Shown: one piece after another, positions 46,610 to 59,043 of the stretch
How positions within the stretch are numbered: the stretch's first letter is position 1
Layout: each line of letters opens with the position of its first letter
NCBI GenBank assembly: GCA_030407085.1
Contig: CM059582.1
Coordinates: 54,201,001-54,265,000, forward strand
DNA length: 64,000 nucleotides
Reading direction: 5' to 3'
Source: Trichopria drosophilae
Lineage: Eukaryota; Arthropoda; Insecta; Hymenoptera; Diapriidae
The notes under the pieces: model-generated
What the model saw: only the letters and a program-made list of their open reading frames with translations
Told to the model about the DNA's origin: nothing
Database searches by the model: none
Program-made: the position numbers and the translations under genes

Positions 46610-46829
46610 TTCATAAATCTGAAAATAGTCACCTTTTAGGCAACTTTCAGTTACCTATGTACAACAACTAATAGTCACCATTCAGTCACTAAAAGTTACC
46701 TTAAAGGCGGGACATTAGTCAACAATTTATTAACATTATAGGTGCCTTTTAAGTCATCCTCAATAGTTACCGGCCATCTATTCCACGTTACCTGAACGGC
46801 ACATTTCAGTTACCTGCATGTTTATTGGG
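46027..46829. mobile_element. MITE with CCCAATAAAC ends
   Basis: CCCAATAAACACGC at the left is the inverse of GCATGTTTATTGGG at the right. A third copy of the end, CCCAATAAACGTATGTACAG, at 46528 indicates a nested or rearranged second copy. The body is rich in AGTTACCT/AGGTAACT words. Confidence 0.65.
46569..46610. repeat. (CA)n(TA)n microsatellite
   Basis: A run of CACACACACA followed by about 14 TA units. Confidence 0.95.
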
Positions 46830-47703
46830 AAGCGAGCGAGGTACAACGCAAACCCTAATATTCTTATTAATTGCATTGATTTTATAATGAAAGCATACTG
46901 CTTCAAATGATTAAAATTGAAATAAAATATAAATTAGTATTACTTTTAAATATTAACCAGTTTCTATGAGTTGTCGGCATGTATTGCACTGTTCACAATT
47001 CATGTACATATTAGAGGTACATGGATGCAGTTCGTATTGTTTTGAAAAGTTTTCAGTTTAACTCGAATGTTTTAAAGGTTCTAACACGCCATAAGTAAAC
47101 TATTAACAATTCCTTAGTTGAAGAGAATTCGTGCTAAATTTTATAATTTGTAACGAAGTTGAAATTAATGCAATGTTTTTTTTTTAACCAATCTCGAAAT
47201 GTTATATTTGACAGTCTGCACGGAGAATAATAAGGCTCGTTATAATTACTAGTTCTTAAAAAACTTCAAATTATTCCAAACTAATTATTTGGATTGCTTG
47301 ACCGACACTCCTAAAGTATTAGGAGTACAAATAATTGTTGTAGCAACGACAAAAAACCTTACAATCGTTTTTCTTCGCGCATTACTTCTATGTATATTTC
47401 TTAAAAGTACTGAACTTGGACAATATTAAGTCTATAATGAATTCCCAGTCCAAGACTTGTAAAATCTTACTGTACTTCAATAAAGTATCCAAAAACAAAA
47501 CAAAAAAAAACAAATGTGTTCTTAATTTTGTTTATATATTGTTTACGATATTTATGCATTGACCGCTTACTGTAAGTATTGTAATAAAATCGCGATATTG
47601 ACAACGCTCTCAAGAAATTTATGCTGCTGATACCCAAACGTATATCGACATTTGAATCTATACAATATATATATACAATACATACACATATTCCCAAACA
47701 TAA

Positions 47704-47893
47704 AATGGAAAAAAGTTCAGAATGATTTCGAAATGAGCTCTGAAAGAAGTCAAATGTCCCACTTTCTGACAGTTTTATGAATATGAGTTCATAAAGACCT
47801 CATAATGACATCATGTTCAGAAAACCCTCAGAAAGTGGGACATATGACTTCTTTTAGAGCACATTTCGAAATCATTCTGAACTCTTTTAGTAT
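47704..47893. mobile_element. CAGACAGC-family hairpin MITE
   Basis: AGTTCAGAATGATTTCGAAAT at the left and its inverse ATTTCGAAATCATTCTGAACT at the right; centre TTCATAAAGACCTCATAATG. The terminal CAGACAGC boxes are lost in this copy. Confidence 0.8.
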
Positions 47894-48020
47894 ACATATG
47901 CATGGCTTGTTTAAATTAAATATTATATTTTTGAAAAACGATTTCCACTCTGATCATAGCAATGGCAAAATTTCTAAAAATAAAATCTGTAATTACAATT
48001 TGATACTATTTAATCTATAG

Positions 48021-48111
48021 CGACGAGCCCCACTGGTACGAAATGGAAGGAGTGCGAGATAGCTGCAATCTTGGACAATCATTTGCGGACGATAATGTAA
48101 TACGCAAGTAA
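48021..48111 (+). CDS. Orphan candidate terminal exon (29 codons)
   Basis: TTAATCTATAG is a possible acceptor. The frame reads DEPHWYEMEGVRDSCNLGQ, then SFADDNVIRK and TAA. Composition is protein-like and the GC content is above that of its surroundings. It is too short to be sure of, and no family is recognised. Confidence 0.28.
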
Positions 48112-48930
48112 TTCCGGTGCTTCCTGCAGAAATAAAAATAACGAAGCAAAATCAAGTGGGGCCAAAAATGATAATTTTAATACGATTACGGTATTCCCTG
48201 ATTGATGAGATCTATATGAAAATTTATCGGCTACTAATAATCTACTCATCTATATTCTTAATGAAGAGTACGTCGATTAGTACCACCCACAACTTCTTGT
48301 TGATATTAATAAATATGAACTTCGCAAATATAGGCAATGTTCAACATTTTCTACTGATGAAAACAACAATAGTCAACTGTTGATTTAATATACGGAAATA
48401 TCAAAACTGCTACTACCTTCATTCTCGCCTGTAATATGCACAATATTTTTTGTCAAATCTGTACATAACAAAAATGCGCCTTCATAATGTCGATAAAATA
48501 CGTGGCGGGTGCAAAATCTTGAAAAATGGGAAGAGGGCGCGAAATCGCGAAAATCGCCCGCCGGACTCTAGAAGATAAACGAGTTGAATACGTTTCATGT
48601 TGCACTCTTTACTGATACGCATAGGCATTGTTTTTGTGCAACTGTGACAAAAAGAATATTTTAGTAACTAAATTGATGAAAATAAGATCTAGCATTAAGT
48701 TCACTTTGTGGTACCTCCATTACCATATTTTTCTTAACTTTTAGTGAAATCAATACCCATCCAATACATGCGAAAGCTTTATCGGGTAACCGTTATAAGA
48801 AATATTGTTTACATGTGATGAAAATATATGTACCGAGATAATTTTGATGTTTGGATAGCTTTTAAATATAATACCAATGTGATATCCACACACGAGCTAG
48901 CTTTTGCAATATACGTTTGTTTTTAATTAA

Positions 48931-49640
48931 AGGGAGGCACCACTCCACAAATTGACTGATTAATATTTCACTGATCTAAATGTGTCAATTTTTGTTAGAA
49001 CATCATTTTCTTAAATTACACTACGTGGTAAAAAAAATTGTATTTAAACACCCCGTGCGTAAAAACGTGTTTTTTATAATAGTTTCCTAAAATATTTATA
49101 AAACTGTTATTTTAGACAATTTTTCAATATTTAAATCTAAATATTAAAGCGAAAACATGAAAACAAAAAAAACTTAAAATGAAACTACACCCACAATTTC
49201 GAATATTTTTTATGCAAATTTTTTTAATTACTTTTCTCGTGATTTTGAACAATCTCTCGTATGGATTTTTTAAAATTTCCCTTAGTTCGGATAATAAAAA
49301 TTGTACATGCTCGAAAAAGTTAAAAAAATTTTTTTGAGTACGTAGTGTAATTTTAGCTAGCAAATAATGTTCTAAAAAAATTGACACATTTGGATCAGTG
49401 AAATATCAATGAGTCAATTTGTGGGAGGCCGGGGAACAAAGTTCCGAAAATCAAATACCGAAAGGCCAGAATTTCGATATAACTTGGCTCCAGGATGATT
49501 TTCTTCACTTTGGCTTTGAAAATTTGGCAAAAAGAAAGAAAATTAAAATACCTTATACTCACGCAATATCGAAATTTTAGCCTTTCGGGGTTTTGATTTT
49601 CGGAACTTTGTTCCCCGGCCTTGTGGGATGGTGCCTCCCC
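48931..49640. mobile_element. TTAA-flanked inverted-repeat element
   Basis: TTAA at 48927-48930 and 49641-49644 flank AGGGAGGCACCACTCCACAA and the inverse of TTGTGGGATGGTGCCTCCCC. The arms continue inward (GATCTAAATGTGTCAATTTTTG and inverse). The right arm is interrupted by the element at 49427-49620. Confidence 0.8.
49427..49620. mobile_element. Nested MITE with perfect 8-bp target duplication
   Basis: The termini GGCCGGGGAACAAAGTTCCG and CGGAACTTTGTTCCCCGGCC are perfect inverses. The 8 bases TTGTGGGA occur on both sides (49419-49426 and 49621-49628), and removing one plus the element restores the arm of the surrounding repeat. An 8-bp duplication points to the hAT superfamily (or P elements). 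Confidence 0.85.
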
Positions 49641-49644
49641 TTAA

Positions 49645-51570
49645 ATTGGATTAAAGCACATTAGAATTCAGATTAGAATTTGTAATAAAAATGACGGCCA
49701 AATTTCCTACGTAACTTTTCTTTGTGGAATTTCAGCTCTGTTATGTGTAGCAGAGACCATTTGAACAATCTTGCTTCACTAATATAATTATGTTGTATTC
49801 TTCCAATTGTTATTAATACATTTTTTCCCTTTATTTGGCCCTATTACGGCAATATTTTACAGCTAGATAACCTAACCAAATCGAACCCGTAAGTTCTTTA
49901 ATTAATAATTCATATCTAGAGAGAGTGTCATTATGACATAAATAAATGGATAAGCACGGAAATAATCCTAATGGTTTACCAGCCTATACCCGTAAGAATG
50001 GTTAAAACATATCAATTTCAGCAATATTTTTTGGCCAAACTAGCTTAACACTATTGCTATTTTATTAAATGCGTGTGGATAAGCAGAGAGTGATAAATAT
50101 TACCAACATATTCTAGTCGATACGAGGTGACTGAATGTTTAAAATTATGCGGTATACGACAGCACATTGTCTAACTAACTCCCTACTGACTACAATAGTC
50201 TAAATTTATTGACCTTATTGATATTCTGGCTGATTTTCCCGTACGAGAATGGGCTACTAATAACCTTTTTAACACTCTGGGAGTAGAGATGGATTTTGGC
50301 CCTGCAGCGAAATCTTCAGCGATATCTTCAGCGATTTATTTCTGTTGTTCATATTTTGATTCGCCATGATGCAATCTCGTAACTAAAATCTTTTTTTTTA
50401 ATTTTTTTATGGATTCTGTAAAGATTTCTCCGAAGGCTACATATTAATTTATTATTACGTCTAGCGCGCAAATTTAACCTATATCATTTAGATTTTCAAG
50501 ACCTTATGGCAAAAAGTCTTATCCCCGGGATAAATTTTTATAGATGATTTTTTTTTAAGTATACTGAAAACAAAATTTAATGGTTTTAATGAGATTTCTA
50601 ATTATTCAAGTAAATGGTTTCTTTGAATAGTTGCAAGAAAATGTTTATTCGAAAGAATATTCACCGTTTACTTGAAAAAAATAAAAATTGCCTTGACTAA
50701 AATTAATATTTACTTAATCCCACAAAATATTTCATTTTTTTCAAGAAAATCACTTCTTTGTTTAAGCGACGCATTTTTTAGTTTCAGTAAATATTTGCTT
50801 GAAAGAAAGAAATAATTACATCACCGTATTAAATAATTTCTTTCTCTGACTCGATATTAAGTAAATATTTATTTAACTCCAGAAAGTCTGTCTTTGCTTC
50901 AAGTAAATATTTACTTGTAAAGTCCAAATTAACGTACTAATGTAAAAATATGACAGATAATGTAGTAATATCGTAATATGATACAATAATTTGTTTTTTA
51001 GTTCTAAATTTTCTCAAATAGTTAGTTAGATAGATAAATTTTTTAACCCTTATATGAACAAATATTTCTTTTACAAATAAATTTTCTCAAATAAATATTT
51101 ACCTTTTTATAATTTAATAACCCTTATATATATATTATAACACTGATACAGATACATGACATATATACCTAGGGGGAATTAGGTAGACGTATATTTATTT
51201 ATTATGGTGAAACTTTATAGTCGCTGTCACTCACGCTCGCATACTTTTCTAATGTACCGTTAAACGACCCTAAATGCACCACTTAGAGACTATTTCGCTT
51301 ATATACCAGGAAAACATAAATGCAGGCTTTTATATCAAATGAGTATCGAATTCTCAGATTACGAATATGCAGAGTAATTTATTCGCCATCTGTTGACAAT
51401 AACGAGAAACAAGTACGGAGACGCCAAAATCAAATGAATCTCCAAATTTGAAACGAGCTATAATACTTGCATGAACAAGAACGAAATTTCTTGAATCAAG
51501 GAAACATTTTTTGAAATTTACTAAATATTTGATTCAATTTAAGTTGTCCAACGGAATAAATCGATATTAA
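49645..51570. other. AT-rich region with TAAATATTTACTTG words
   Basis: From about 50520 the sequence is rich in AAGTAAATATTTACTTG-like words, as is 53590-53800 in inverse sense (for example CAAGAAAATGTTTATT against AATAAATATTTTCTTG). This may be an outer repeat into which the element at 51571-53535 was inserted. No gene is seen. Confidence 0.4.
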
Positions 51571-53535
51571 CCTTTTAAATCCTAAATGTGCACAATTTGC
51601 ACATAGATTTCAGCATCGTTTAATATATAAAATAAAAATTATAACAAATGGAAACATCTAGACCCAACAAGTTTTGAAGTCACTCTTTCGATTGGCGCTA
51701 CTGAAATTTTCAAAAAATGGCGTTTTCAAAAAATTTTTTTACAAAAATGCTGAAAAAAAACGGGATTTTTTAGCTACAATTTTTTTAACCCATTTACGCT
51801 TAGGCGGACGAATTTTCAGCATTAGTTTGAACATCGATAATTTGTATATAAATGGCTTTAGAAAAATATGCGCTCTACAGTTTCTAACGTAAAATTGTAT
51901 GCTCTTTCAGAATCTTTGAATAAAATTTCGATAAAATGAACCGCAAAAAAGTTATACACGTTTTTCTGTTAAAAAACATGGTTTTTTACATTTTGTTTTT
52001 TTATAAAAAATGTCCATGGACCACCAGGATAAAAATGAATTGATAATTCAAGATGGCAGTTTTCAAAATGGCGCCTAGAAGCTCAAAATTCTTTTTAAAA
52101 CTTAACCATTTTTTTCTTAAAAACTATAGACTTAGAGAAAATTTTCTAAGAACAATAATGCTTTGGAATGAGTCAAAGAGTACTCTAAAATTTTATCAGC
52201 ATGTAATAATACACTGTTTGATTTTTCAAAAATTCGAAAAATCGAAATCTAAGATATTTTTATTCTAAGAAATATTATTGTTCTTAGAAAATTTTCTCTA
52301 AAGTCTATAGTTTTTAAGAAAAAAAATGGTTAAGTTTTAAAAAGAATTTTGAGCTAGTAGGCGCCATTTTTAAAATTGCCATCTTAAATTATGAATTCTG
52401 ATATGGTGCATTTTAATCCTGGAGGTCCATGGACGCGATATTTTCAACTTAGATATATTTCCCAACGCAATTTCGAGGTGAAAGTGATGTTTTAATGTAA
52501 AAAACCATGTTTTTTTAACAGAAAAACGTGTATAACTTTTTTTCGGTTCATTTTATTGAAATTTTATTCAAAGATTCTGAAAGAACATACAATTTTACGT
52601 TAGAACCAGTGGAGCTCAAATTTTTCTAAAGGCATTTATATATACAAACTATCGATGTTCAATCTGATACTGAAAATACGTCCGTCTGAGCTAAGGGGTT
52701 AAATGCATTTTTAACTATGATACCGGTTTCAGATCATCTTCTAAGTTGTCAGAAACGTCTTCCCGATTATTTTACTTCAAAATTAAACAATCATATATTT
52801 TGATTCATTTTGTTTTAAGTTTCAAAATGGCCTCTGAACGTTGAACATTTTTGAAATTGAAACGCTGGGTTTTGTTTGTAGTACAATCGTACAAAAAAAG
52901 TTATTACGAGTTTTGTATGACCTATTTTGATTTACGGAAGCAGAAATATCCCATAAAATCCAATAACAAGATGGCGACTGCCTTGTGCTCAGTAGAAATA
53001 CGTGTATTTCGAGTTCTGTTACAACCAAAATTGGTGTGAAATTGGCTAATTAACAATCATAATTACTATATCCGTAAATGAAAATAAGTCATACAAAACT
53101 AGTAATAACTTATTTGTACGATTTTACTATAAAGAAAACCAGCAGATCCGAAATAATAAAATTTTCTTCAATTTCACAAATGTGCAACGCTCAGAGGCCA
53201 TTTTGAAACTTAAAACCAAATGAATCAAAATATGTGAATGTTTAATTTTGAAGTAAAATAATCGAGAACACGTTTCTGACAGTTTAGAAGATGATCTGAA
53301 ACCGGCATCATAGTTAAAAATGCATTAAAAAAAATTGTAGCTAAAAATCGCGTTTCTTCAGTATTTTTGTAAAAAAGTTTGTTAAACGTCATTTTTCGAA
53401 AATTTCAGTAGCGCCAATCGAAAGAGCTCAAAACTAGTCGAATATAGATGTTTCCGTTTTTAAAAATTTTTTATTTTATACATAAAACGTTGCCGAAATC
53501 CATGTGCAAATTGTGCACATTTGGGACTTAAAGGG
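51571..53535. mobile_element. TTAA-flanked palindromic element, outer
   Basis: TTAA at 51567-51570 and 53536-53539 flank CCTTTTAAATCCTAAATGTG and the inverse of CACATTTGGGACTTAAAGGG. The arms match for about 200 bp before and several hundred after the insertion at 51789-52698. TTAA plus CC(T/C)TTT ends suggest a piggyBac-derived MITE. The short frames inside (51674-51892 and others) are arm translation only. Confidence 0.85.
51789..52698. mobile_element. TTAA-flanked element nested in the previous one
   Basis: TTAA at 51785-51788 and 52699-52702 flank CCCATTTACGCTTAGGCGGA and the inverse of TCCGTCTGAGCTAAGGGG. The uninterrupted right arm of the outer element shows a single TTAA at this point. 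The body is itself a palindrome, with AAAATTTTCTAAGAACAATA inverted around 52205. Confidence 0.88.
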
Positions 53536-53802
53536 TTAAGACGTAAATGTGTATGGGTTTCAAAGATCTTATGCAAAGGAAGAAACACATTTCTTGCATG
53601 AAGGAAATATTTACTGGATCATAGTAAATATTTGCTCTTTTTTAAGAGAACATATTCTTCTTTTAAGTAAATATTTAATTGTATAAAGTAAATCGTGATT
53701 TTCTTTTGAAATAAATATTTTCTTGCTACTATTTAAGTAAACTATTTACTTAAATCAAGTAAATTTCTTTTGATATGAATAAATGTTTGTCATCAGGGAC
53801 AT

Positions 53803-55180
53803 ATTTATTGATATCATGTCTTATCATTTTTTAAATCTAAGCATATGATTTCTTTGCCGAAATAAAATTTTTCGAATCAGCCGTGAAGAAATGTGATATC
53901 TGAAAATGTCACTGGACCCCGGACTAATAATTCCACCGCTCGAAATATTACGGATATTGTTTTTGTATAATGAGTGAACTAACCTAATTATCTGTACATC
54001 CGACCTTCGACAACTTCAAAGGCGTTTGTACTAAAATTGTATTAAAAAGTATAAGTAATATGTTGTCAATATTATTTGAATTTTTATTCGATATTGTTAT
54101 TAGTTTTTAATTGATTAAATTTATCTAAAATTAAATATTCACAATTTTCTTTCATTTATCTATACTTACTTAAAAACAATGTGGCGAGAGTTAACTTTGG
54201 CCATGATTATTTCCGAAATAGTTTTGCAAAAGAGAAATTCGTCATATTTTTTCGATTGGTAATGCTACGTTGCAAATATATACAATATATAAGTGCGAAA
54301 TAGCTTCTCGTGATGATATAATTGAGAATATCCGTTGACATACGTATATGCAACATTATCTAATTTACGAAACAATTACTTAACATTGTAATTCATTAAT
54401 ACTACAGATACTTATACGATAAAGGTAAACCTTCACGATGCATGATTGCACAGGGATTTTCACTATTTGAAGTTTTATCTATTTTATTGATTAAGTGATG
54501 TATTTTCCTTTTCTGACAACAAATAAACGTTGCGATCCGTGATGAAGTTTCCTTGTTTGTTTAATACCTAAACACGTATAGGGAAAATTTGGGAAAACTA
54601 AAATGTTCCTTATTTGAATAGGAAATTCCTCATACAGGAAAACCGAATTTCCTTAAGAGGATCAAAATTTCCGAAAATGGAAAACACGAAATTAAAAAAA
54701 TGTACTTCTTACAAAAATATTTGTTCATCAAAGATGTGGGATATTGGAATATAGATGTCATGAAATTTATTGAAATGTATATTTTCAAATCAGTAAAACT
54801 TTTTTTTATATTTCAAGAGAAAATAAATGAAGCTAACTCCATGCTATTTTCGAACGGTTTGTTTTTTAAAAGACTTATTAAAATATTTTCACAGCTTTCA
54901 GTTATTTTAAAATATGCAAAAGTAATGAGGGCATAAATTGATGTTTTCAAGAAAATGCTACACCCTTTTTTATTATTATTTTGATTATTTTATACTTGTA
55001 TTTGTTTGAAACAATTGGGAATTTGGGGTAAAGGTAGCTTTATATGACATTCTTCAAATACCAAAATAACATGAAAGTTTTGTTTTGGGTAAAGGGGAAA
55101 TCCCTGAAAGCAGAGCAACTATTCCTCCCCCCTGCCAAATCTGCGCATTGATAACGTATCTCAGATATTGTACTCGATAG
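53803..55180. other. Spacer upstream of the P450 gene
   Basis: No gene is seen. AT-rich, with no strong repeat. Confidence 0.4.
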
Positions 55181-55188
55181 TATAAAAA
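55181..55188 (+). promoter_or_regulatory. TATA box of the P450 gene
   Basis: TATAAAAA in the context GATAGTATAAAAACAAG lies 192 bp before the ATG at 55373. Transcription would start near 55210, leaving a 5' leader of about 160 nt. This is inference from sequence and position. Confidence 0.5.
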
Positions 55189-55372
55189 CAAGAAGCTTCT
55201 CAATGTGGCATTTAGAATTGGGCCGACGCTCAACGAAAACTTATCTTCGAAGGATTTCGAAGGATCTCTAGAGTTCGACGGCTCATCTGAGTATTTAAAT
55301 TAACTTCATCAGGATTAGATTGACAAATACTTAAATACAATTGTTATTCGCTTTCATTAATTCCACGTAAAA

Positions 55373-58300
55373 ATGGTGATAGCTCTTCCATTGAGTTTGA
55401 ATATTTTACTACTGTTAATCGGGAGTATCTTTATATTTTATTTATACATGAGTCGAAATTATCAGTATTGGCTAAAACGGGGCGTGAAGCAAATGAAACC
55501 GAGTGCATTTTTTGGAAATTTTGGTGAATGTATATTTGCCAGAAAAACTGTGACAGACTTTTTCCATGAACTTTATGCCGAAGGAAAGGGTGAACGAGTT
55601 ATCGGCTATTATGTAATGGATAAGCCATGTTTATTAATCAGAGATCCTGAATTAATTAAGCATGTCCTGGTTAAAGATTTTAAATATTTTCAAAATCGAT
55701 CGTTCACTGTCAACCATAAGGATATTTTGGGAAAGTTGAATTTGCTATGCTTGAAAGGTGACGCATGGAAATCTGTACGTCAGAAGCTAACGCCAATCTT
55801 TACTCCTGGGAGATTGAAGAACATGTTTGAAATGATGTTGGACGTCGTTCATGAACTGGATCTATACTTTGAAACTCTCAACATTAATGGTATAATATAT
55901 TCACTTTACAAATCACTTTATAATATCAGAATAAGTCTAGAGTGTGCGCATTTAGTTGTTATGATATAACTAGAATAATCAATTATTTAATTTCAGAAAC
56001 CGGACGTGTGGTTGAATTGAAAGATATATGTGCCAAGTTTGCTACTGACACAATTGGTGTTACAGCATTTGGTATCAAATTTAATTCATTAAATAATCCA
56101 AATGCAGAATTTCGGAAATTTGGAAAGGATATATTCAAACATTCTTACAAACGCTACATCAACATGCTATCTTTATATTTCATGCCAAATCTTGTTAAGT
56201 GGATGGGATTTTCTTTGTTCGATACAGAGATGGCTAATTTCTTCCGAACTGTTTTTTTGGATACCATGATGAAGAGAGATAAAAGTGGTGTGAAAAGATC
56301 AGATATGATCGACGTGTTACTTAGTATGAGGAATAACCAATCCGAAAGCAAAATTGGTAAGTTATAAAAACATATGTAACCATTTTTATAGACTCGTGTT
56401 ATAATTTTGTATTAATATTTGTTACATTGCCCATTATATCTTCATGTTGATCAAATTCGATTTAACTCCCGTTTGTGTGTTTCTGCCACATTTATTTAAT
56501 CAAATTTTAATAAAATTACGAAGTATATGAATTGCGTCATTATTAATTTGGGAATATGTTTCAGTATTCGACGACGACATATTGATTGCTCAAGCAGCAT
56601 TCTTTTTTGCAAGTGGATTTGAAACTCCTGCATCTCTTGCATCTTTCGCACTATATGAATTGGCGAAGCAACCGCAACTTGAAAATCGATTACGAAAAGA
56701 GATTTGTGAGGCTTTGCAAGAAACAAACGGTGCCATAACGTACGAATTGGTATGTATAGTCTTAATTTGTTACACGAACTGCGCCTTCTATTATTAATGA
56801 AAATCATATTCCAGGTAACCTCATTGCCTTATCTCGAAATGGTCGTTTCGGAGACATTAAGGATATACGCAGACATAGCTTTCATCAATCGAATAGCGGA
56901 ATACGATTATAAATTTCCCGACATGAATCTCACAATTGAAAAAGGAACTTTGATTTCGGTACCGAAAACAGCATTGCACATGGACTCGCAATATTTTCCA
57001 AATCCGGAAGTCTTCGACCCAGAGAGGTTCAATGAATACAACAAACACTCCGTACCATCGTTTGCATATTTACCTTTTGGCGAGGGCCCACATATTTGTA
57101 TAGGTAAGCTAAAATATTATTAATTCAACAAATAAGGATTCAATTTTAATAATTCAATCAATCACAATATATGTTCATTGCTAATGAGAAAAACAGATAT
57201 AACACCGGTTATAAACAATTATTTTCTCTCTAAATATCTTGGAGAAATGTTTGCTTTCAACCTATTCGAACCTACAAAATGGCGGGCTTATATTTATCCT
57301 TAGAACACGTATGAAAAAAAAACGAAACCATTTTCCTGGTTCACGTTAATTACATAATGTAGACCAAAATAAAAATAAAGCTTGCAATATTTTCTACCGG
57401 GGAAACAGTATTTTCGCTAAAATAATCATTGAGCCGAATCTATATCATTTTCCAAATTAGGGACGTGCACTGAGAGAAATGTTTGTTTACAGTTAATGGA
57501 ATAGCTGCATAGTAAAACTAACAGAATTTAGATTTCGATCTTAAGGTACAGGTACTTTATCCTGAAGTTACCATAATCTGAGATTCGGTTAAATTTGTTA
57601 CGTTGATAGTTAATATAAGAATTTTAAATATTGTTGGGTTCATTACGTGAGATGTATAGTATATTTGCGCGCTTACAGTTCCACCGAAACAAATATAAAC
57701 AAACATACACACGCTCATAATTCGATTTTCTGCGAATTTTTCGACGCATTGTTGACATGCGCAGTTCAAACGACAGAATTTAATGTGAGATTTTTAACAG
57801 TTAACACTTATTGAATGTTAAAATATACAAGTTAATATACAATAACTTTGCTGACATGCAGGAAAGTGCTGGTATTTTCATGCCAAAGATACCTGTCGTT
57901 TTTTACTTTACATCTACTGTTATAACTTTACAATTAATATAAGAGCCTTGAAATTAACTTACATTAACTATTAGTAAATAATTTCTCTGGGTGTGGTTTG
58001 GTCCAATGTCCGCTTTAAACGCCCTAAAGCCACAAACAATCTAAAGCTGTATAAAAACAGAAGTACATTAAAAGTAAAAGTTGCTACAATATTCTTGAAA
58101 TATCTGAACTTGATAAAATCGCTTACCCCCTAGAGTAAAGTAAAAAACATTGACTAGATGTCCACAAATGATCCCATATGAAAAAAGTATTAATACAATC
58201 TATTTTTCAGGTATGCGTATCGGAAGATTACAATCCAAATTAATGTTGGTTCACATACTATCAAAATATGAAGTGGATACATGTACAGAAACGCTAATCC

Positions 58301-58383
58301 CAATGAAATTCGACACACTTAGTTTGTTTGACTCATCTCTTGAAGGCATAAAGTTGAATGTCCGGAAAGCTCAGCGTTTTTAA
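55373..58383 (+). CDS. Cytochrome P450, CYP6-like (clan 3)
   Basis: Five exons, 55373-55889, 55997-56356, 56565-56749, 56815-57103 and 58211-58383, with GT-AG borders and matching phases (1,1,0,1), give 507 residues. It would be a haem monooxygenase anchored in the ER by an N-terminal helix (about residues 5-26). Visible landmarks: C-helix WKSVR (W132, R136); I-helix ASGFETP (308-314); K-helix ETLR (367-370); DPERF (422-426); haem loop PFGEGPHICIG with the ligand Cys449. The family usually acts on xenobiotics or lipids; the substrate is unknown. Deviations from the usual pattern: His447 where Arg is normal, S-G-F-E-T-P instead of A-G-F-E-T-S/T, and YAD instead of YPP after ETLR. A TATA box lies at 55181 and a poly(A) signal at 58539-58544. 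Intron 4 (1107 nt) holds a probable MITE. Confidence 0.92.
57466..57996. mobile_element. Probable MITE in intron 4 of the P450 gene
   Basis: CACTGAGAGAAAT at the left and ATTTCTCTGGGTG at the right are inverted ends. AGTTAATGGAATAG and the inverse of ATTAACTATTAG are subterminal. Arm identity is low beyond 30 bp. Confidence 0.5.
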
Positions 58384-58833
58384 ATTACTAAATTTGTATC
58401 AGAATATGATTATACCACTATTTTACTTTGTCGTGTTTCGACCAAGTTTTAGTGGCATCAGAAATGTTATTGCATACAATCGATGCAAAAGTATTTTAGA
58501 TTGATCTCGTTAATTAATTATTTATAAACAAAATTTATAATAAAAATCAAGAAGCGAGATCTACGTGAAATAGGTCTGAAAAAAGTATAAAACTTAGCAG
58601 TTTTGTACATGTGCTGTGACGGAAAAGTTTTAGATATAAGGAAACGAAATGTATTCAGCAAAAGAACTAGTCAAATACGAAAGAGTGTATTAAATAAGTA
58701 TGACCTCAGTTGTACAGTAGTTGTAAGTAGTCTTAGTTAATAATATATATTAACCAGATAATATTATTATTATTATATATTATAAATTTTTCTATAACAA
58801 AACTGATTAAGCGTGGATTGAAATGTACTTTCT

Positions 58834-59043
58834 CAGACAGCAAAATAGAAAATAGTTTGGAATGATTTCGAAATGTGCACTAAAAGTAGTCAGATGTCCC
58901 ACTTTCTGAAGGATTTCTGAACATGAGTTCATAAAGATCTCATAATGACATCATGTTCAGAAAACCCTTAGAAAGTGGGACATCTGACTTCTCTTAGAGC
59001 ACATTTCGAAATCATTCTGAACTATTTTTTATTTTGCAGTCTG
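58834..59043. mobile_element. CAGACAGC-family hairpin MITE, complete copy
   Basis: CAGACAGCAAAATAGAAAAT at the left is the inverse of ATTTTTTATTTTGCAGTCTG at the right. The arms of about 95 bp include GTCAGATGTCCCACTTTCTG and its inverse. It sits 450 bp past the P450 stop codon. Confidence 0.85.
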
